Shown: positions 26,927-35,725 of the stretch, piece by piece
Layout: every line of letters begins with the position of its first letter
How positions within the stretch are numbered: position 1 is the first letter of the stretch
Assembly: GCA_049325415.1 (NCBI GenBank)
Contig: JBMOLL010000144.1
Location: 62,001-126,000, forward strand
From: JBMOLL01 sp049325415
GTDB taxonomy: Bacteria > Bacteroidota > Bacteroidia > Bacteroidales > GCA-2748055
Direction of reading: 5' to 3'
Length of the DNA stretch: 64,000 nucleotides
Position numbers and translations under genes: made by a program
The notes under the pieces: generated by a model
Database searches by the model: none
What the model was told of the DNA's origin: nothing
What the model saw: the letters and a program-made list of their open reading frames with translations, nothing else

Positions 26927-27598
26927 ATGCCAAACAAATTAATGGACCCTATCGGACGATTAATGGGTCTGCGCTATAAATCACATCCCTGGCACGGCGT
27001 GGAGATCGGAGCAGATGCTCCTGAGATCATTACCTGTTTTATTGAGATGGTTCCCCGGGATACGGTGAAATATGAAGTGGATAAGGTAACGGGTTACCTG
27101 AAGATCGACCGTCCGCAGAAATACAGCAATACGGTTCCGGCGCTTTACGGGTTTATACCCCAGACTTTCAGCGGGGAACTGGTAGCCGACCTGAGCAGGG
27201 AAAGGACCGGCGACAGCAGTATTATGGGCGATAGCGACCCGATTGATATCTGCATCCTCACCGAAAAGGAAATCACCCATGGCGACATCCTGGTGAAGGC
27301 GCGGCCGATTGGCGGATTCCGCATGATCGACAAAAACCAGGCCGACGACAAGATTATCGCCGTTCTGAATAATGATGCGCTTTATGAAGGTTTTCTTGAT
27401 ATTAAGGATGTGCCACAGCGCGTCGTCGACCGACTCAAACACTATTTCCTCACCTATAAGGATCTGCCGGGGAATCCCGCCGATGTTCAGATCACGCACG
27501 TATACGGAAAGGAAGAGGCAATGGACCTGATCCGTCGTTCGGTGGATGATTATCGCAAGAAGTTCGAGAACCTCGACAATCTGCTGTCGGCGGTCTGA
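26927..27598 (+). CDS. ppa: Inorganic pyrophosphatase (family I)
   Basis: A 223-residue soluble family I pyrophosphatase that hydrolyses PPi to phosphate. The metal-binding signature is GDSDPIDICIL near residue 105, preceded by VKYEVDKVTGYLKIDR and ALYGFIPQT and followed by GGFRMIDKNQADDKIIAVL. The length, longer than the E. coli enzyme, matches the Bacteroidota version. It lies 27 bases after murF on the same strand and is convergent with the acyl-CoA ligase gene. Confidence 0.94.
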   Translation: MPNKLMDPIGRLMGLRYKSHPWHGVEIGADAPEIITCFIEMVPRDTVKYEVDKVTGYLKIDRPQKYSNTVPALYGFIPQTFSGELVADLSRERTGDSSIMGDSDPIDICILTEKEITHGDILVKARPIGGFRMIDKNQADDKIIAVLNNDALYEGFLDIKDVPQRVVDRLKHYFLTYKDLPGNPADVQITHVYGKEEAMDLIRRSVDDYRKKFENLDNLLSAV

Positions 27599-27638
27599 AA
27601 AGTCCGCTTACCCTTTCTGCTTAATACAGAATCAGCGC

Positions 27639-29366
27639 TCAGTCGTTGTACAGATAGCGCTTGATCTTCAGGGTGGGCGTTTTTTCAAACGGCGTGGCCT
27701 GGACCATGATCAGCTGAAGTCTCGAATTCTTTGAAACATGCAGGTTGACCTGGTTCATCAGCTCAAGGAGCAACTCATCGGTTTTTTCCTGGATATGCTG
27801 CTGAAAATCCTGGGCGTTGTTCTTCAGGTCCTGGAATTTCTTTTCGAGGATCTCATAGTTCAGATGAACCTTGGCCACCAGTTTGCCTTTTACCTGGAGA
27901 ACCAGTGATTCACTGACATAATCATAGCTGTTGATCACGGCCTCAATTTCTTCAGGGTAGATATTTTCCCCGTTCGGTCCGAGGATCATGTTCTTAAGCC
28001 TACCTTTTATATAGATGATGTCTTTTTTGTTCTGGATGGCCAGGTCGCCGGTCCGGAAATAGCCATCGGCTGTAAAGACCTCGGCAGTCCGCTCGGGATC
28101 ATTGTAATAGCCTTTCATGATGTTATCACCTTTCACGACAATCTCGCCTTCACCCGTTACGGGGTCGGGGTTGTCGAGGCGCAGATCCACGCCTTTGGCC
28201 ACTTTACCTACCGAACGGTAGACGGCACCTGACGGATTAAACCCGGCAAGAAGGGGCGAGGTCTCGGTGAGTCCGTACCCGATGGCATACGGGAAGCCGG
28301 CTTCGATAAGGAATTTCTCTGCATCCGGGGCGAGGGGAGCGCCTCCGATTCCGAAGAAGCGGATCCGGCCACCGAAAAAGGCCATCAGTTTCCGGCCTGC
28401 AGCACGGTAAAGGATCTTTCTCACCGGGGCGATCCGGATGAGATTGCGAAGGAAAAATGAATTATTAAAGGTGTCCCGAACCTTGCTCCGGTAGATTTTC
28501 TCCATGATCAGGGGAACGGTCAGCATGGTCGTCGGACGGAGTTTCTGAAGGATCGGAGCCAGGTAGGATGCGGTCGGGGCCTTCTCAATATAATGGACCG
28601 ATGCTCCGCTCGACACAGCAAGCACCATACCGATAGTGCATTCGTAGGTATGGGCCAGGGGGAGGATGGAGAGGAAAACATCATCGCTGAGCACTTTATG
28701 CATCATCTCCGACTGCCAGGTATTGAATGCGATGTTCCTGTGGGTCAGCATAACGCCCTTTGATCTGCCGGTGGTACCGGAGGTATAGATTATGGAGGCC
28801 AGGTCATCGGGAGTGCCCTTGAAGAAGCTGTCTTCTTTTTCCAGGAAACGCCGGTCGACCGAAAGTTTTTCGATAGCCTTTCCGGAGCCTGCATTGACGA
28901 TCAGGCCGTTTTCCGTTTCAGCCATACTGAAGTCTTCGGCCATAATTACATGACGCACACAGGAAGGAATGCCGTCTTTTACTTTGGGAAGCATTTTGGC
29001 GGAGATAACCAGAATTTTCGCCCCGGAATGTTCGATGATCGAGTTAATCTCCTTCGGCTGGAATTCAACGAGGATAGGAACCGTCACTCCACCGGCAATC
29101 AGTGTCCCGAACCATGAGGCTACCCAGTGCGGGGTGTTTTCGCTCAGGATCACAACCCGTTCACCGGCTTTCATGTCGAGGCTGTGCAGGATGGTGGCCA
29201 CGTGCATGGAAAGGTCGTAGAACTCAGAATAGGTGTAGGAAAAAGCTCCTGCGATGGCAAAGGAAGTTTTTTCTCCGTATTTTTCAGCGCTCTGTTTGAG
29301 GAACTGTGGAAGGTACAGGATCATATCCTGTCCGTTTTCCGTCATACTCATCCCATTATCTTTCAT
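27639..29366 (-). CDS. Long-chain acyl-CoA synthetase-like AMP-binding enzyme
   Basis: A 575-residue ANL-superfamily adenylating enzyme. The AMP-binding motif YTSGTTGRSKGVMLTHRN is near residue 190. The substrate-side motif is IGYGLTETSPLLAG near 360, the hinge region YFRTGDLAIQNKKDIIYIKG near 445, and the C-terminal catalytic Lys lies in TPTLKIKRYLYND. It is most like fatty acid--CoA ligases, activating a carboxylate with ATP and then CoA. The chain-length preference cannot be read. A start at M1 or M6 is possible. It lies just downstream of a minus-strand glycosyltransferase gene. Confidence 0.88.
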   Translation of the reverse strand: MKDNGMSMTENGQDMILYLPQFLKQSAEKYGEKTSFAIAGAFSYTYSEFYDLSMHVATILHSLDMKAGERVVILSENTPHWVASWFGTLIAGGVTVPILVEFQPKEINSIIEHSGAKILVISAKMLPKVKDGIPSCVRHVIMAEDFSMAETENGLIVNAGSGKAIEKLSVDRRFLEKEDSFFKGTPDDLASIIYTSGTTGRSKGVMLTHRNIAFNTWQSEMMHKVLSDDVFLSILPLAHTYECTIGMVLAVSSGASVHYIEKAPTASYLAPILQKLRPTTMLTVPLIMEKIYRSKVRDTFNNSFFLRNLIRIAPVRKILYRAAGRKLMAFFGGRIRFFGIGGAPLAPDAEKFLIEAGFPYAIGYGLTETSPLLAGFNPSGAVYRSVGKVAKGVDLRLDNPDPVTGEGEIVVKGDNIMKGYYNDPERTAEVFTADGYFRTGDLAIQNKKDIIYIKGRLKNMILGPNGENIYPEEIEAVINSYDYVSESLVLQVKGKLVAKVHLNYEILEKKFQDLKNNAQDFQQHIQEKTDELLLELMNQVNLHVSKNSRLQLIMVQATPFEKTPTLKIKRYLYND

Positions 29367-29386
29367 ATCTTACCGTTTCGCTCATT

Positions 29387-30436
29387 TTACTTGATCATCT
29401 TCACTTTTCCCGGAAACTGTTTTCTCAGGCTGTCAAATGTTTTATGTCCCAGGAGGAAAAAATCCAGCACAACGCTTGCCGGATATATTTCCGCAAAGGT
29501 AGTGCTTTTTGGGATTTCACCATCCAGGTGAATACCCCTGTATTTTGACCTGTTTTTAATAAAATCCCTGTGTGCCCTCACAACTGCCTTAAACTCAGGT
29601 ATAGACGGTCTGAAGAGAAAGCGAAGGGCAGAGACAAGATCCAGTGCAGTCCGCATGGCCAGGACCAGCTTTCGTCGTTCCGGTGGCAGGTTTTTATAAA
29701 GCAGGAACAGGTTATTCCTGAAATTCAGGTAGGTTTTTGCAGGGTTACTTTTGGAGAGTGTTCCGCCTCCGACATGCCATACTTTAGATCCGGGATGATA
29801 ATATATGGTGTAGCCCATCCTTTTCAGTCGCCAGCAAAGATCAATTTCTTCCATATGGGCAAAGAAATCTTCATCGAGGCCACCGGCTGCATGGAACAGC
29901 TCTGCCCTTACCAGCAGGCAGGCTCCCGATCCCCAGAAGATCTCACTGATCCTGTCGAACTGCCCGTGATCCTCCTCCAGTTTGTCGAAGACCCTTCCCC
30001 TGCAGAAGGCATAGCCATAGCGGTCGATAAAACCACCCGCCCCGCCGGCGTATTCAAAATACTCCTGCCTGTAGTAATCCATGATCTTGGGAGTTACCGC
30101 AGCTGCCCCGGGGGTCTCATCCATAAAGCGGATGAGGGGTTCCAGCCAGCCCTCCGGTACTTCGATGTCGGAGTTGAGGAGAAGATAATAGTCGGCGCTG
30201 ATCTGTTTCAGGGCCCGGTTGTATCCGCCCGTGAATCCATAATTTTTATCGAGGCGGATCAGTTCGGCTTCGGGAAAGTCCTTTTCCACAAGCTCTGCAG
30301 AGTGATCAGTGGAACCGTTATCGGCAATCACCACACGCACGCCTTCCATGCGGCTGTGCGCAAGGACCGAAGGGAGGAACTTCTGAAGGAAGTGCGCACC
30401 GTTCCAGTTAAGTATGACTATCGCTGTCTGACTCAT
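29387..30436 (-). CDS. Glycosyltransferase family 2 protein
   Basis: A 349-residue GT-A glycosyltransferase. It opens with TAIVILNWNGAHFLQKFLPS, typical of rhamnosyltransferase-like GT2 enzymes. DNGSTDHSAELVEKDFPEA and the YGFTGGYNRALKQ segment follow, then the metal-binding LLNSDIEVPEGW near residue 96, and DEDFFAHMEEIDLCWRLKRM near 195, which contains the ED-type catalytic acid. The acceptor and sugar are unknown. It overlaps the inositol-monophosphatase-like gene by 4 bases, suggesting co-expression. No polysaccharide cluster surrounds it. Confidence 0.9.
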   Translation of the reverse strand: MSQTAIVILNWNGAHFLQKFLPSVLAHSRMEGVRVVIADNGSTDHSAELVEKDFPEAELIRLDKNYGFTGGYNRALKQISADYYLLLNSDIEVPEGWLEPLIRFMDETPGAAAVTPKIMDYYRQEYFEYAGGAGGFIDRYGYAFCRGRVFDKLEEDHGQFDRISEIFWGSGACLLVRAELFHAAGGLDEDFFAHMEEIDLCWRLKRMGYTIYYHPGSKVWHVGGGTLSKSNPAKTYLNFRNNLFLLYKNLPPERRKLVLAMRTALDLVSALRFLFRPSIPEFKAVVRAHRDFIKNRSKYRGIHLDGEIPKSTTFAEIYPASVVLDFFLLGHKTFDSLRKQFPGKVKMIK

Positions 30437-31230
30437 CCTTTGTGGATCATCCGGTAGACTGTCTGCTGGAACTCATCGTGATTCAGACCGTTCGAACAGA
30501 TTATTTCTCCCCCGAAAAGATAATCATTTTTTCCCTGAAAATCGGTGACCCTGCCACCTGCTTCGCGCAGTATGACGATGCCTGCCGCTACATCCCAGGG
30601 ACTCAGTCCGTATTCATAGAAACCGTCATACCTGCCACAGGCCACATAGGCAATATCGGTAGCCGCCGATCCCAGCCGGCGCAGGCCGTGAGAGTTCTTC
30701 ATGAACCAGTCGACCGTTTCCATAAACGCTTCGATATGCTCATAATTGGAATAGGGGAATCCGGTGGCAATCAGGCTCTCGTCGATGCTTGGCACCTGGC
30801 TCACCCGGATCGCCTTTCCGTTCAGGTAGGCACCGCCTCCCTTCCATGCGTAGAAACAGGCATCTTCATTGATTTCGTAGATTACGCCTGCCACCAGTTC
30901 ATCGTTATCCAGCAAACCTATGCTGACCGCAAAAGGTGGGGCTCCGTGGATGAAATTGGTGGTGCCGTCGAGCGGATCAATCACCCAGTTCAGACGCTCG
31001 CCCTTTTTGCTGCTGGTGCCTTCTTCGGCAATAAAGCCGGATTCCGGAAGCAGGAGCGCCAGTTTTTTTACAAGGAGGAGTTCGGTCTGCTTATCCACCT
31101 CCGTCACAAAGTTGTGTTTTCCCTTTGTTTCGATCCGGAATCCCTCCCGGTTCAGATGCTGTTCCCGGATAAACTTCCCGGCTTCGATGGCAAGGTCCTT
31201 TACTGCCAGACAAATTTCTTTATATTCCAT
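30433..31230 (-). CDS. Inositol monophosphatase family protein
   Basis: A 265-residue Li+-sensitive-type phosphatase fold. The start at 31230 (MEYKEICLAVKDL) fits the usual N-terminus; an alternative ATG lies 18 bases upstream. Metal-binding motifs: FIAEEGTSSK near residue 65, WVIDPLDGTTNFIHGAPPFA near 82, and the C-terminal SPWDVAAGIVILREAGGRVT near 210. Relatives hydrolyse inositol phosphate, 3'-phosphoadenosine 5'-phosphate or fructose bisphosphate; the substrate is not decided by sequence alone. It overlaps the glycosyltransferase gene by 4 bases and follows mtaB on the same strand. Confidence 0.9.
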   Translation of the reverse strand: MEYKEICLAVKDLAIEAGKFIREQHLNREGFRIETKGKHNFVTEVDKQTELLLVKKLALLLPESGFIAEEGTSSKKGERLNWVIDPLDGTTNFIHGAPPFAVSIGLLDNDELVAGVIYEINEDACFYAWKGGGAYLNGKAIRVSQVPSIDESLIATGFPYSNYEHIEAFMETVDWFMKNSHGLRRLGSAATDIAYVACGRYDGFYEYGLSPWDVAAGIVILREAGGRVTDFQGKNDYLFGGEIICSNGLNHDEFQQTVYRMIHKG

Positions 31231-31250
31231 TCTTACGTTTATTACCATGT

Positions 31251-32561
31251 TTAATGACCGGGTATGACCGCGCTGATCACGCCTTCGCTGTCGGCAGTTG
31301 CCAGTTTGACTTCCCGGATCTCACCGATGAGTGCTTCCCTGAACGGAATGACCACCTTCAGGTAGTTCTCGGTCCAGCCCGAGATCATCCCGTCTTTTTC
31401 CTTTGATTCGAACAGTACGTCGGCCCGGCGACCTGTATTTCTTGCGGCAAAACCAATGCGTTTCCTTTCGGAGAGCAGGTGGAGCCTGTTGCTGCGCTGT
31501 TCAATAACGGTCGGGTCGACCATACCTGAGAAGGCAGCGGCACGGGTGTTTTTGCGCGAGGAAAAGGAGAACACGTGCAGGTAACTCAGGTCCAGCGAGG
31601 ACAAAAAGCGGTAGGTTTCTTCAAAATCCTCGTCGGTTTCGCCGGGGAAGCCCACGATCACATCCGTTCCGATCCCGGCAAGCGGCATCACCTTCCGGAT
31701 GCGGTCTACTCTCCCGGCAAAGAGTGAGGTATTGTATTTCCTTTGCATCAGTTTCAGGATCTTATCGGAGCCCGACTGCAGCGGGATGTGGAAATGAGGC
31801 AGGAATTTACTGCTGCCAGCGACAAAATCTATGATATCATCATCGATCAGGTTGGGCTCGATCGAGGAGATCCGGTAACGGTCGATCCCTTCTACCTTAT
31901 CCAGTTCCCGGAGGAGCTCCAGGAAGGTCTCGTCCTGCTTTCGGCCGAACTCCCCGATATTCACCCCTGTAAGAACGATTTCCCTTATCCCGGAAGCGGC
32001 AATCTCACGCGCCCTTTCCACTGTGCCGGCAATAGTGCCGCTGCGGCTTCGTCCCCGTGCAAAAGGGATGGTACAGTAGGAACAGAAATAGTCGCAGCCA
32101 TCCTGGATTTTCAGGAAAGAGCGTGTGCGGCCCGAGGTGGAGTAGGCCGGTTCGAATGCTTCGGCTTTTTTGGAAGGGGATACAAGGACCTCGGGTTCCT
32201 CCTGTTTGTCGAAGGAGGAGTAGAGATCGAACAGCCGGAACTTTTCCTGTGTGCCGAGTATGGCATCCACGCCCCTGATTTTTTTTATTTCTTCGGCCTG
32301 CAGCTGGGCATAACAACCGGCGACAGCCACAAAGGCCCCGGGTGCCTGGCGAATGGCCCTGCGGATCGCCGTCCGGCATTTCTTATCGGCCTGGGCAGTT
32401 ACGGTGCAGGAATTTATGATGTATACATCGGCCTTTTCGCCGAAGCCGACCTGTTCATAGCCCCGTTCGGCAAACTGCCGTGCTATGGTGGCCGTTTCGG
32501 CAAAATTCAGCTTGCAGCCCAGGGTGTAAAAGGCAACTTTTCCGCTTGAACCCTCTTTCAT
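31251..32561 (-). CDS. mtaB: tRNA t6A37 methylthiotransferase MtaB
   Basis: A 436-residue radical-SAM methylthiotransferase. The N-terminal UPF0004 domain starts with YTLGCKLNFAETATIA (Cys of the second cluster), with further Cys in INSCTVTAQADKKC and AVAGCYAQL. The radical SAM domain has the CxxxCxxC motif in GCDYFCSYCTIPFARGRSRS near residue 150. The C-terminus carries a TRAM-like region. The CKLN start separates MtaB from MiaB and RimO. It converts t6A to ms2t6A at position 37 of ANN-decoding tRNAs. It is the first gene of a minus-strand run with the IMPase-like and GT2 genes. Confidence 0.9.
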   Translation of the reverse strand: MKEGSSGKVAFYTLGCKLNFAETATIARQFAERGYEQVGFGEKADVYIINSCTVTAQADKKCRTAIRRAIRQAPGAFVAVAGCYAQLQAEEIKKIRGVDAILGTQEKFRLFDLYSSFDKQEEPEVLVSPSKKAEAFEPAYSTSGRTRSFLKIQDGCDYFCSYCTIPFARGRSRSGTIAGTVERAREIAASGIREIVLTGVNIGEFGRKQDETFLELLRELDKVEGIDRYRISSIEPNLIDDDIIDFVAGSSKFLPHFHIPLQSGSDKILKLMQRKYNTSLFAGRVDRIRKVMPLAGIGTDVIVGFPGETDEDFEETYRFLSSLDLSYLHVFSFSSRKNTRAAAFSGMVDPTVIEQRSNRLHLLSERKRIGFAARNTGRRADVLFESKEKDGMISGWTENYLKVVIPFREALIGEIREVKLATADSEGVISAVIPGH

Positions 32562-32861
32562 ATTTCTTTCATTTCATACCCTTCCGTCAGAAAGAGAGTG
32601 CAAAGTAAACGATTTCACGGTAGAAATTGACACATCCTTTGATCTTAAATACTTCATTGGATATTTAGCACCTTTGAAAAACGGAACAAAAGGGCTTTAA
32701 AAAGGATGAACTGATAAGGTATTGGTCTGATAGCTCAGTTATGTTTTTATGCAACAGGAAATTCCAGTTTTATTTTAGAATTTGCAGCGCAAAATCAATA
32801 CTATGTCTTTCCTGAAAACTTTCAATATCGAATTACTCAGAAAATTCCTGGTACAAACATT
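32562..32861. other. AT-rich non-coding stretch
   Basis: A 300-base stretch between the stop of the TPR lipoprotein gene and the start of mtaB, both on the minus strand. I see no open frame of note, no RNA gene and no clear hairpin. The composition drifts from the usual GC-rich level near mtaB to strongly AT-rich near 32700, the edge of the AT-rich island. Confidence 0.6.
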
Positions 32862-33671
32862 TCATTTCTGCATCTTAATATCCTCAATGGCATAACAATT
32901 TCCAAGAGTTACGGCTTTATTTAAATCCTTTTGAGCATTTATACTATCTCCTAAATATTGGTATATAACAGATCTGATATAATAACTCATATCATTCAAG
33001 GAATCAAGGTCTATAGATTTTGTTAAATCAGAAATACCACCAGATTTATCTCCCTGATTATACTTTGCAAAAGCTCTATTATAATAAATGATAGAGTTTT
33101 CCGGATCAAGTTTAATTGCAACACTATAAAAAATTACTGCGCTGTCAAAATTATTTTGCAAAAAATATGAATGCGCAATTTTACTTGAAATTATGGCATC
33201 CTGCTTGATTCTAAATGCTTCATTATAAAAGTATCTGGCTTCTTTATAGCGAAATGAATCTATCAGAATGTCTCCAATACCTGTATAGCCATAAGGATTT
33301 TTATCCATAAAAATTGCTTTTCGGAAATCATCGACAGCATTATCATGATTTAAAAGAATTTGTTCTATATTGCCTCGAGATACGAAATAATCTGAAAATG
33401 TTGAGTCTAAACCAATTGCAATGTTGATATTATCAAGTGCTTCGGCATATTTTTTCTGAGCAAAATATGTTTTTGTCTTTAAGTAATAGCTGATGGACGA
33501 ATTAGGATATTCCTTTGAAATTTGCTCATAAACATCGATCGCCCTCTGGTAGTTACCATTTTTCATATAAGACTCACCTTCTAAAACCAGTTCTGGTATT
33601 TTATTCTTACTACAAGAAAGTATTCCAGAGATTAGAATAGAGATTAACAGTAATTTAAAGAATTTCATCAT
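32862..33671 (-). CDS. TPR repeat lipoprotein
   Basis: A 269-residue protein. The signal peptide has lipobox ISGILSC (Cys near residue 20), then six to seven tetratricopeptide repeats fill the rest: NGNYQRAIDVYEQISKEYPN, KKYAEALDNINIAIGLD, HDNAVDDFRKAIFMD, FDSAVIFYSVAIKLDPEN and similar. TPR arrays bind proteins or peptides; the partner is unknown. The gene is conspicuously AT-rich: the 60 bases from 33001 hold 19 G/C by hand count, against 34 for the 60 bases from 34021 in the next gene. Codons are A/T-ending, unlike the neighbours. That suggests a recently acquired gene. Two methionines start the frame; either may be used. Confidence 0.8.
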   Translation of the reverse strand: MMKFFKLLLISILISGILSCSKNKIPELVLEGESYMKNGNYQRAIDVYEQISKEYPNSSISYYLKTKTYFAQKKYAEALDNINIAIGLDSTFSDYFVSRGNIEQILLNHDNAVDDFRKAIFMDKNPYGYTGIGDILIDSFRYKEARYFYNEAFRIKQDAIISSKIAHSYFLQNNFDSAVIFYSVAIKLDPENSIIYYNRAFAKYNQGDKSGGISDLTKSIDLDSLNDMSYYIRSVIYQYLGDSINAQKDLNKAVTLGNCYAIEDIKMQK

Positions 33672-33750
33672 TCTTCTAGTAGGTAGATTTTATGATAAAA
33701 TTAATATAAAATAAACGCTAAGGGTACTTAATAAATTTGCATGTAAGTAG

Positions 33751-35082
33751 TTATCCTATTTTTTCTCCCGACCTGTCCTCTTCTTCCCCGAACAACGGCA
33801 GTGCATCGGCCACGACAAAGGTGCTTCCCCCGATAAAGATCAGGTCGTCGGGAAGGGCCTCTCTCCTGGCTGCTTCCACCGCATCCTTAACGGTATCGTA
33901 CACCGCCCCCTGCAGTCCGAAGGCTTTTGCCTTATCTCTCAGGACGACCGGATCCAGGGCCCGGGGTACGGAAGCCCGGGTGAAGTACCATCTTGCGGAA
34001 GCTGGAAGCAGGGGTAGGATGTGGCTGATATCCTTATCGTTCACCATGCCCCAGACCACGTGGAGCTGCCTGAACGGGATCATGCCCAGCTGGCGGAAAA
34101 CATTCCGGATCCCGGCTTCATTGTGGCCGGTATCACAGAGTATCCTCGGGTTGGCCCCCAGGGTCTCCCAGCGGCCGCGGAGTCCCGTTGAAGGCACCAC
34201 CTGTTTCAGGCCGGAGGCCAGTTGTTCGGGGGTGACCGCTACGCCCATCCCCTTCAGAATTCCCAGCGTGGTAAAAACCGTTTTCAGGTTCATCTCCTGG
34301 TAATCGCCCGTGAGGTCGGTGCTTACCTGGAAGGCTTCGCCGTTCCGGGCTTTGTAACGCCAGATCCTGCGCTGGTCGATACCGAGCGTGCTGTACTGAA
34401 GCTGATATTCTTCCGAGGCGAAGGTCAGAGATGCCTCAAGAGAGGATGCCACAGACAGAAAGACCGGATCGGTTTGAGGATCGCTTTCGCCAACGACCAC
34501 GGGAACTCCTTGCTTGATGATCCCGGCCTTCTCCTTTGCAATGAGCGCAGGCGTATCACCCAGAAAGGCCGTATGATCCATTGAAATATTCGTGATCACT
34601 GAAACGAGGGGGGTGATGATGTTGGTCGAATCGAGTCTCCCGCCCATCCCGGTTTCAATTACGGCTATATCGACATGGCTTCGTGCAAAATAGTCGAAGG
34701 CCATGGCAACGGTCATTTCGAAGAAGGAGGGGGAGATCTTTCGGATCATATCGCGGTGATCCTCCACAAAACGGGTCACAAAGGCTTCCGGGACAGGGGT
34801 GCCGTTGATCCGGATCCTTTCCCTGAAATCGAGCAGGTGAGGGGAGGTGTAAAGACCGGTGCGGTATCCGGCCGCCTGGAGGACAGAGGCCAGCATGTGA
34901 CTCACCGAGCCTTTCCCGTTTGTTCCGGCAATGTGTATACTCCGGAACCGCCGGTGCGGGTGATTGAAATATTCATCGAAGGCCAGGGTATTATCCAGGT
35001 TTGCCTTATAGGCAGCCGCTCCGGTTCGCTGGTACATCGGCAGGCTGCTGAAGAGGAAATCGAGGGCGTCCTTGTAGGTCAT
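33751..35082 (-). CDS. folC: Bifunctional folylpolyglutamate/dihydrofolate synthase
   Basis: A 443-residue Mur-ligase-fold enzyme. The ATP site is SIHIAGTNGKGSVSHMLASV near residue 50. The FolC signature LYTSPHLLDFRERIRING follows near 78, with the metal-binding ETGMGGRLDSTN near 142 and NISMDHTAFLGDT near 163. It adds glutamate to folates and, in the bifunctional form, joins Glu to dihydropteroate; which of these it does cannot be seen. Its start overlaps the stop of the nitroreductase gene by 4 bases. Confidence 0.93.
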   Translation of the reverse strand: MTYKDALDFLFSSLPMYQRTGAAAYKANLDNTLAFDEYFNHPHRRFRSIHIAGTNGKGSVSHMLASVLQAAGYRTGLYTSPHLLDFRERIRINGTPVPEAFVTRFVEDHRDMIRKISPSFFEMTVAMAFDYFARSHVDIAVIETGMGGRLDSTNIITPLVSVITNISMDHTAFLGDTPALIAKEKAGIIKQGVPVVVGESDPQTDPVFLSVASSLEASLTFASEEYQLQYSTLGIDQRRIWRYKARNGEAFQVSTDLTGDYQEMNLKTVFTTLGILKGMGVAVTPEQLASGLKQVVPSTGLRGRWETLGANPRILCDTGHNEAGIRNVFRQLGMIPFRQLHVVWGMVNDKDISHILPLLPASARWYFTRASVPRALDPVVLRDKAKAFGLQGAVYDTVKDAVEAARREALPDDLIFIGGSTFVVADALPLFGEEEDRSGEKIG

Positions 35083-35609
35083 GGCCTGTAAAAAGGTGTA
35101 CCCCAGTGGTTATAGTGTACCTTGGAAGGGGTGAAACGATCGGCACGGGCTTTTGTCTCGGCAGGAAAGCCAAGCGAGATCAGCGCAAAGGGAACCACAT
35201 GGGCGGGCAGGTCCAGCAGCCGCGTCATGGCTTCCTTGCGGACTTCGCGGGGATGGATGCCGATCCAGCAGGCGCCCAGTCCCTGCGCATGGGCCGCCAG
35301 CAGGATGTTTTCCGTTACTGCCCCGCAGTCGACGATCCAGTAGCCGTCGTCGTGCTGCAGTTTCAGATCACCACAGACAAGGATCGCGTGGGAGGCGCCC
35401 CGGAGCATGCCGGCATGCGGGTGGACTGCAATAATCTCTTCGAAGACCTTTTGATCGTCGAGAACCAAAAAGTGCCAGGGTTGTTTATTGACTGCGGAAG
35501 GGGCATGCATTCCGGCAAGGAGCAGGCTGCTGATCAGCTCGTCGGGGACCTTCTCCCCCGTGTATTTTCTGATACTTCTGCGGGTAAATATCCAATCGGT
35601 AGGATTCAT
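35079..35609 (-). CDS. Nitroreductase family protein
   Basis: A 176-residue FMN-dependent nitroreductase-fold protein. The N-terminus RRSIRKYTGEKVPDELISSL has the Arg-Ser-Arg phosphate-binding residues. HAPSAVNKQPWHFLVL binds flavin, and the mid part VTENILLAAHAQGLGACWIG and the ending VHYNHWG are typical of the small bacterial subgroup. The electron acceptor is unknown. It lies upstream of folC with a 4-base overlap, and 117 bases separate its start from the divergent PhoH gene. Confidence 0.92.
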   Translation of the reverse strand: MNPTDWIFTRRSIRKYTGEKVPDELISSLLLAGMHAPSAVNKQPWHFLVLDDQKVFEEIIAVHPHAGMLRGASHAILVCGDLKLQHDDGYWIVDCGAVTENILLAAHAQGLGACWIGIHPREVRKEAMTRLLDLPAHVVPFALISLGFPAETKARADRFTPSKVHYNHWGTPFYRP

Positions 35610-35725
35610 TTCTGCCTGGTTAATAACTATGTTTAAAAGTCAGTCTATTGTGAATAAGTCAGCCCGGTTCAGGATCGAATTTATTCTAATTTAGAAATTG
35701 CAAATTTAGACTAAAGAGGGGTAAT

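Noticed and set aside
32562..33750. Prophage or insertion sequence
   Set aside because: The AT-rich island holds only a TPR lipoprotein gene; no transposase, integrase, terminal inverted repeat or flanking duplication is seen.
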